64,000 bases of DNA, from NCBI RefSeq assembly GCF_004785955.1, contig NZ_SJER01000001.1, forward strand, positions 1,302,001 to 1,366,000. Direction: 5' to 3'. This stretch comes from Halostella litorea (GTDB lineage Archaea > Halobacteriota > Halobacteria > Halobacteriales > Natronoarchaeaceae). The notes beneath the pieces were generated by a model. The model worked only from the letters and a program-made list of their open reading frames with translations, was not told the DNA's origin and did not search any database. Below are positions 60,901 to 64,000 of the stretch, in pieces (the first letter of the stretch is position 1; each line of letters starts with the position of its first letter). Position numbers and translations under genes: made by a program.

Positions 60901-60996
60901 ATGGTCGATACGTCAGCAGCCGGGGGAGTTCTCCGACGAACACGGACCGCCCACACGAACGACGCCGGGGTCGATCCCTTCGCCGCTGCACGATGA
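60901..60996 (+). CDS. Leaderless 31-residue ORF coupled to the PQQ lipoprotein gene
   Basis: A 31-codon ORF (MVDTSAAGGVLRRTRTA at its start) whose ATG has the right spacing from a TATA box for leaderless initiation. Its TGA (60994-60996) overlaps the ATG of the next gene (ATGA). There is no TATA at the downstream ATG, so the lipoprotein is probably translated by reinitiation or coupling. The peptide has no known family. Confidence 0.42.
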   Translation: MVDTSAAGGVLRRTRTAHTNDAGVDPFAAAR

Positions 60997-62108
60997 CCGA
61001 CGCCAGCGACCGACGGACCGGCCGACGCGGGTTCCTCGAAACGATGGCCGCGGTCGGGCTCGCCGGCTCCGCCGGCTGTCTGGAGTCGGCTTCCGAGGCC
61101 GTGAGCGACCCCGCCGACGGGGATCCGGGGACCGGGCGGGAGCCACGCTGGCGGTTCGAACTGTCGGGGTGGCCGTCGACGCCCGTCGTCGACGGGGACA
61201 CGCTCTACGTTAGCGAGGTGTTCGGCGCGGAAGACGGGGGGCTCCATGCGGTCGCGACGGACGACGGGACCGAACGATGGTCGTACGTGGCGGGGGGCAA
61301 CGTGTACGACCCGACCGTTCGGGGCGACACCGCCTTCGCGGGCCGGGCGGACGGCATGTTCGCGCTCTCGACCGCGGGCGACGAGCGGTGGGTCGCCGAC
61401 CTCCCCGACGCGGTCGGCGTTCCCGCGGTGACCGTGACCGACGACGCGGTGTACGCCAGCAGCATCGCGAACCGGCTGTACGCGCTGTCGCGGGCGGACG
61501 GCACCGAGGCGTGGACGTTCCGGGCGGACCGGACGAACTTCTTCGGCTCGGCCGTCCACGACGGCACCGTCTACGTCGGCTGCAACCAGGGCAGTTACGT
61601 GTACGACGACGACGAGTGGGGGGTCGTCTACGCTGTCGACGCGGAGACGGGCGCCGAGCGCTGGCGGACCGAGTTCGACCGCCCGGTCGAGTGTCCCGCG
61701 ACGGTCGTGGACGACGTCGTCTACGTCGGCTCCCGCGCGCTCTCGACGGCCGACGGGTCCGTGATCTGGGAGGCTCCCGCCGGGACGGTGGAGGCGCAAC
61801 CGGTCGTGGTCGACGGCACCGTCTTCGTCGGGAGCACCGACGACAGCGTGTATGCACTCTCCGCGGCCGACGGAACCGTACGCTGGGAGTTCGAGACGGG
61901 GTTCGACGTCAGTTCGCGGCCGACCGTGGCGGACGGAACGGTCCACGTCGGCAGCGGCGACGGAACCCTCTACGCGCTGGCCGCGTCGGACGGGACCGAG
62001 CAGTGGCGGTTCGAACTGGGGGCTGATATCTACGCCTCCCCCGTCGTGACCAGCGATACGGTGTACGTGGGCGGGACGGACCACTACGTGTACGCGCTCC
62101 CGCGGTGA
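60993..62108 (+). CDS. PQQ-like beta-propeller lipoprotein
   Basis: A 371-residue secreted protein. A twin-arginine signal (GRRGFLETMAAVGLAGSAG) with a lipobox cysteine near 28 leads into about seven WD-like PQQ repeats (GTERWSYV, GTEAWTFR, GTVRWEFE, GTEQWRFEL). It is probably an outer-face scaffold or a BamB-like binding protein; no quinoprotein catalytic residues were identified. It follows a leaderless small ORF. Confidence 0.88.
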   Translation: MTDASDRRTGRRGFLETMAAVGLAGSAGCLESASEAVSDPADGDPGTGREPRWRFELSGWPSTPVVDGDTLYVSEVFGAEDGGLHAVATDDGTERWSYVAGGNVYDPTVRGDTAFAGRADGMFALSTAGDERWVADLPDAVGVPAVTVTDDAVYASSIANRLYALSRADGTEAWTFRADRTNFFGSAVHDGTVYVGCNQGSYVYDDDEWGVVYAVDAETGAERWRTEFDRPVECPATVVDDVVYVGSRALSTADGSVIWEAPAGTVEAQPVVVDGTVFVGSTDDSVYALSAADGTVRWEFETGFDVSSRPTVADGTVHVGSGDGTLYALAASDGTEQWRFELGADIYASPVVTSDTVYVGGTDHYVYALPR

Positions 62109-62200
62109 TGGCTCGGCCGTTCCGACCGGACGCGGGGCCACGTCCCCAGCCGTCCCGATCCCGGCCGTCACGACAGCGTGACAGCCAGCGACGAATCGCG

Positions 62201-62218
62201 ACGCTACACTTGTAGCGT
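62201..62218. terminator. Hairpin between convergent PQQ lipoprotein and regulator genes
   Basis: ACGCTAC (62201-62207), loop ACTT, GTAGCGT (62212-62218). It lies in the 155-bp gap between two stops and may terminate either transcript. No T tract. Confidence 0.4.
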
Positions 62219-62263
62219 GGTCTCAGTGGCTGCCGTCGGACGACGCCGCGGCGTCGGGACCGC

Positions 62264-64000
62264 TCACCGCCCGTCGGGGTCAAGCAGTTCCGTCAGGATC
62301 CGCGACACCCCCTTCCGGAGGTGGGCGTGGACGGTCGGCCGGGCGAGTTCGAACGCCTCCGCCACCTCCTCGGCGGTGCTCTCGCGCGGCCAGTCGAAGT
62401 AGCCCGCCTGGTAGGCGGCTTCGAGCACCTCCCGCTGACGGGGGGTCAGTTCGTCGAGGATGCCGTCGGGGCCCGCGATCGTCGCCGGCTCGGGGTCCCG
62501 CTCGCGGGTCGCCAGCAGGTCCGCGCCGGGGAACTCCTCGACGATGTGGTCGACGATGTGCGAGATGTCGGCGTCGACCGGGGCCTCGACGACGAACCGC
62601 GCGCCGTCCGGCCCCACGCTGGCCTCCCGAAGGGTCGCCCCCGCGGCGGTGACGGCGTCGAGCAGCGACGGGGACGGGACGACGACCTCCAGACGACCCG
62701 ACGCGGAGCCGTCGGTGATCACTCGCGTGCGTTCGACCGCCGTCGCCGCCCGGATCGCGTCCGCGGCGGCGTCCGGCCCCACCCCCTCGACCGACAGGTA
62801 GAGCACCCACCCCTCGCTCCCCGGAACGGACCCTTCGAGCGAGATGGTCCCGTCGACGTCGGCCCCGAGAAACAGGGGGAGCGGCTCCCCGCGCGTCGCC
62901 TCGAACTCGAGTTCGACGACGGAGGTGCCAAACACCAGCTTCTGCGTCCGGGCGGCGTGCAACACGGTCCCGAGCAGGTGGCCGAGCACCGACAGCGCGG
63001 TCCGTTCCCGGCTGGTGAACGCGTTCGACCGCCCGGTGCCGAGCACGAGACAGCCGTAGACCACGTCGCCGTGGTCCAGCGGGACGGCGGCGACCGACTC
63101 GATCCCCTCTCCCCCCGCGGTGCCCAACCACTGCCGGGTCGAGGGATCCCGGTGGATCGACACCTCGGGGTCGTCCGCGTTCACCGCCCGGCGGATCGTT
63201 TCGTGCACGTCGCAGTCGGCCGTCCCGTCCGTCCGTATCCGCTCGCGGTCCCCCTCGAACCCCTCGGAGGCGACGCGGGTGAGGCGGCCGGTCCCCCGCT
63301 CGCGCTGGCCGACCCAGGCACAGGAGTAGAACTCCGACGCCACTGCCTGCTCGCAGAGCGCCTGCATGATCGGCCCCTTGTTCCCCGTTTGGATCACCTC
63401 CTGCGTGGTCTCGAACAGGAGGGCGTTGATCCGGTTCAGCGCCGCCAGTTCGTCGCGCTGGCGGCGTATCTTCCCTTCCCGCTCCAGCCGGTCGGAGATG
63501 TCGCGCGCGATGCCGCACCTGAACGACCGGCCCGTCTCGGGGTCCTCGAACGACGTCCCGCTGAACTCGTGGGGGATGCGCTCGCCGTCGGCCGTGAGGA
63601 TGTCGACCCTGACGCGCCGGTCGTCTAAGCTCTCGATCGCCTGCAACAGCCCGGGGACGTACTCGTGTTGGTCCTCCGGGATGAACTCCCTTGGACTCAT
63701 CTCGCCGATCTCCTCGTAGCTGTACCCCGTCGTCTCGGCGAGGTGCTCGTTCCAGAACCAGAAGCGGCCGTCGTCGCCGATGACGTAGACGACGTCGTCG
63801 ACGGTGCTCAGGACGGACCGCAGCAACCGGGGCGACTCCCCCAGCAGCAGCGACTCCGGACTCGCCCACTCCGTCCCCCCGCGCGACCCGCTTTCGGTGA
63901 GCGACCAGACGACGGTCCCGTCCTCGTCCGGGACCGAGAGGGTCAGTTCGACGCGGTCGCCGTCCGTCCCGCCCACCCACACGTCCCCCTGCCAGCGCCC
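62264..64000 (-). CDS. PAS-GAF-HTH10 bacterio-opsin activator-like regulator (5' end outside window)
   Basis: At least 579 residues, open through base 64000, so the start is missing. Order: end of a PAS-like domain (GTVVWSLTE), a full PAS (VISD-type segment GDDGRFWFWNEHLAETTGYSYEEIG cut at 60s to 150s), GAF (about 205-345, with VYGCLVLGTGRSNAFTSRE), a bacterio-opsin activator domain, and a C-terminal HTH-10 (TPRQREVLEAAYQAGYFDWP; TAEEVAEAFELARPTVHAHL). It resembles haloarchaeal Bat-type light/oxygen/redox-responsive regulators. The targets are unknown. Confidence 0.9.
   Translation of the reverse strand, partial: GRWQGDVWVGGTDGDRVELTLSVPDEDGTVVWSLTESGSRGGTEWASPESLLLGESPRLLRSVLSTVDDVVYVIGDDGRFWFWNEHLAETTGYSYEEIGEMSPREFIPEDQHEYVPGLLQAIESLDDRRVRVDILTADGERIPHEFSGTSFEDPETGRSFRCGIARDISDRLEREGKIRRQRDELAALNRINALLFETTQEVIQTGNKGPIMQALCEQAVASEFYSCAWVGQRERGTGRLTRVASEGFEGDRERIRTDGTADCDVHETIRRAVNADDPEVSIHRDPSTRQWLGTAGGEGIESVAAVPLDHGDVVYGCLVLGTGRSNAFTSRERTALSVLGHLLGTVLHAARTQKLVFGTSVVELEFEATRGEPLPLFLGADVDGTISLEGSVPGSEGWVLYLSVEGVGPDAAADAIRAATAVERTRVITDGSASGRLEVVVPSPSLLDAVTAAGATLREASVGPDGARFVVEAPVDADISHIVDHIVEEFPGADLLATRERDPEPATIAGPDGILDELTPRQREVLEAAYQAGYFDWPRESTAEEVAEAFELARPTVHAHLRKGVSRILTELLDPDGR

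Overview
The window is from a haloarchaeon (class Halobacteria). The evidence is very high GC with strong G/C at third codon positions, acidic predicted proteins, an archaeal TFB, TATA boxes of the TTTAWATA type about 24-30 nt upstream of many start codons (typical of leaderless haloarchaeal mRNAs), the LysW-dependent arginine pathway, and a haloarchaeal bacterio-opsin-activator (HTH-10) regulator. Genus cannot be assigned from the sequence alone. There is one tRNA gene (Arg, anticodon UCU), no rRNA, no CRISPR array and no recognisable transposase. Most of the window reads as ordinary chromosomal core.

Layout. 0-4.6 kb: small informational and DNA-metabolism genes (uracil-DNA glycosylase-like, HIT protein, ParA-like ATPase lacking both P-loop lysines, TFB, a UPF0201/UPF0200 pair). 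4.67-4.87 kb: tRNA-Arg followed by duplicated tRNA 3' ends that look like integration scars. 4.9-10.9 kb: membrane protein, zinc-ribbon protein, M29 aminopeptidase, and an amino-acid transport locus (APC-UspA fusion permease, UspA protein, Lrp/RCK regulator). 10.9-20.9 kb: threonine aldolase, several wHTH proteins (two of them membrane-linked), phosphoesterase, CDF transporter, XPD/Rad3 helicase, RNA 2',3'-phosphodiesterase-like protein and secreted proteins. 20.9-30.2 kb: the complete argG-argH-lysW-argX-argC-argB-argD-argE-argF set, preceded by an Arg-rich small ORF and an inverted repeat over the argG promoter. 31-41.4 kb: thrC, serA, serB, metX-metY, interrupted by three paralogous 4-TM proteins with disordered Q/G/R-rich N-termini. 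41.5-49.5 kb: MFS transporter behind a HAD fragment, lipoproteins, NAD-dependent DNA ligase, ABC-2 exporter, and a Ca-binding membrane-anchored wHTH protein. 49.5-59.4 kb: uvrC, class Ic-like ribonucleotide reductase, NhaC antiporter, DoxX protein, uvrB. 59.5-64 kb: small membrane protein, cytochrome oxidase subunit II, PQQ beta-propeller lipoprotein, and a truncated PAS/GAF/HTH-10 regulator.

How it works together. Much of the window is amino-acid economy: de novo arginine on the LysW carrier, threonine, serine, and methionine by the acetylhomoserine/sulfhydrylation route, plus amino-acid uptake with an Lrp-type regulator and a threonine aldolase. A second theme is DNA precursor supply and repair (NrdAB, UvrB, UvrC, LigA, UDG, XPD).

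The most unusual structure is at the level of translation. Neighbouring genes in several operons are joined by ATGA/GTGA stop-start overlaps. Where a gap exists (lysW-argX, argC-argB, uspA-permease) a tiny ORF fills it, starting on or next to the upstream stop and ending in an overlap with the next start. Two other genes (uspA and the PQQ lipoprotein) follow a short, apparently leaderless ORF that ends in the same kind of overlap. No intergenic stretch exceeds 300 bases once the small ORF at 9766-9909 is counted.
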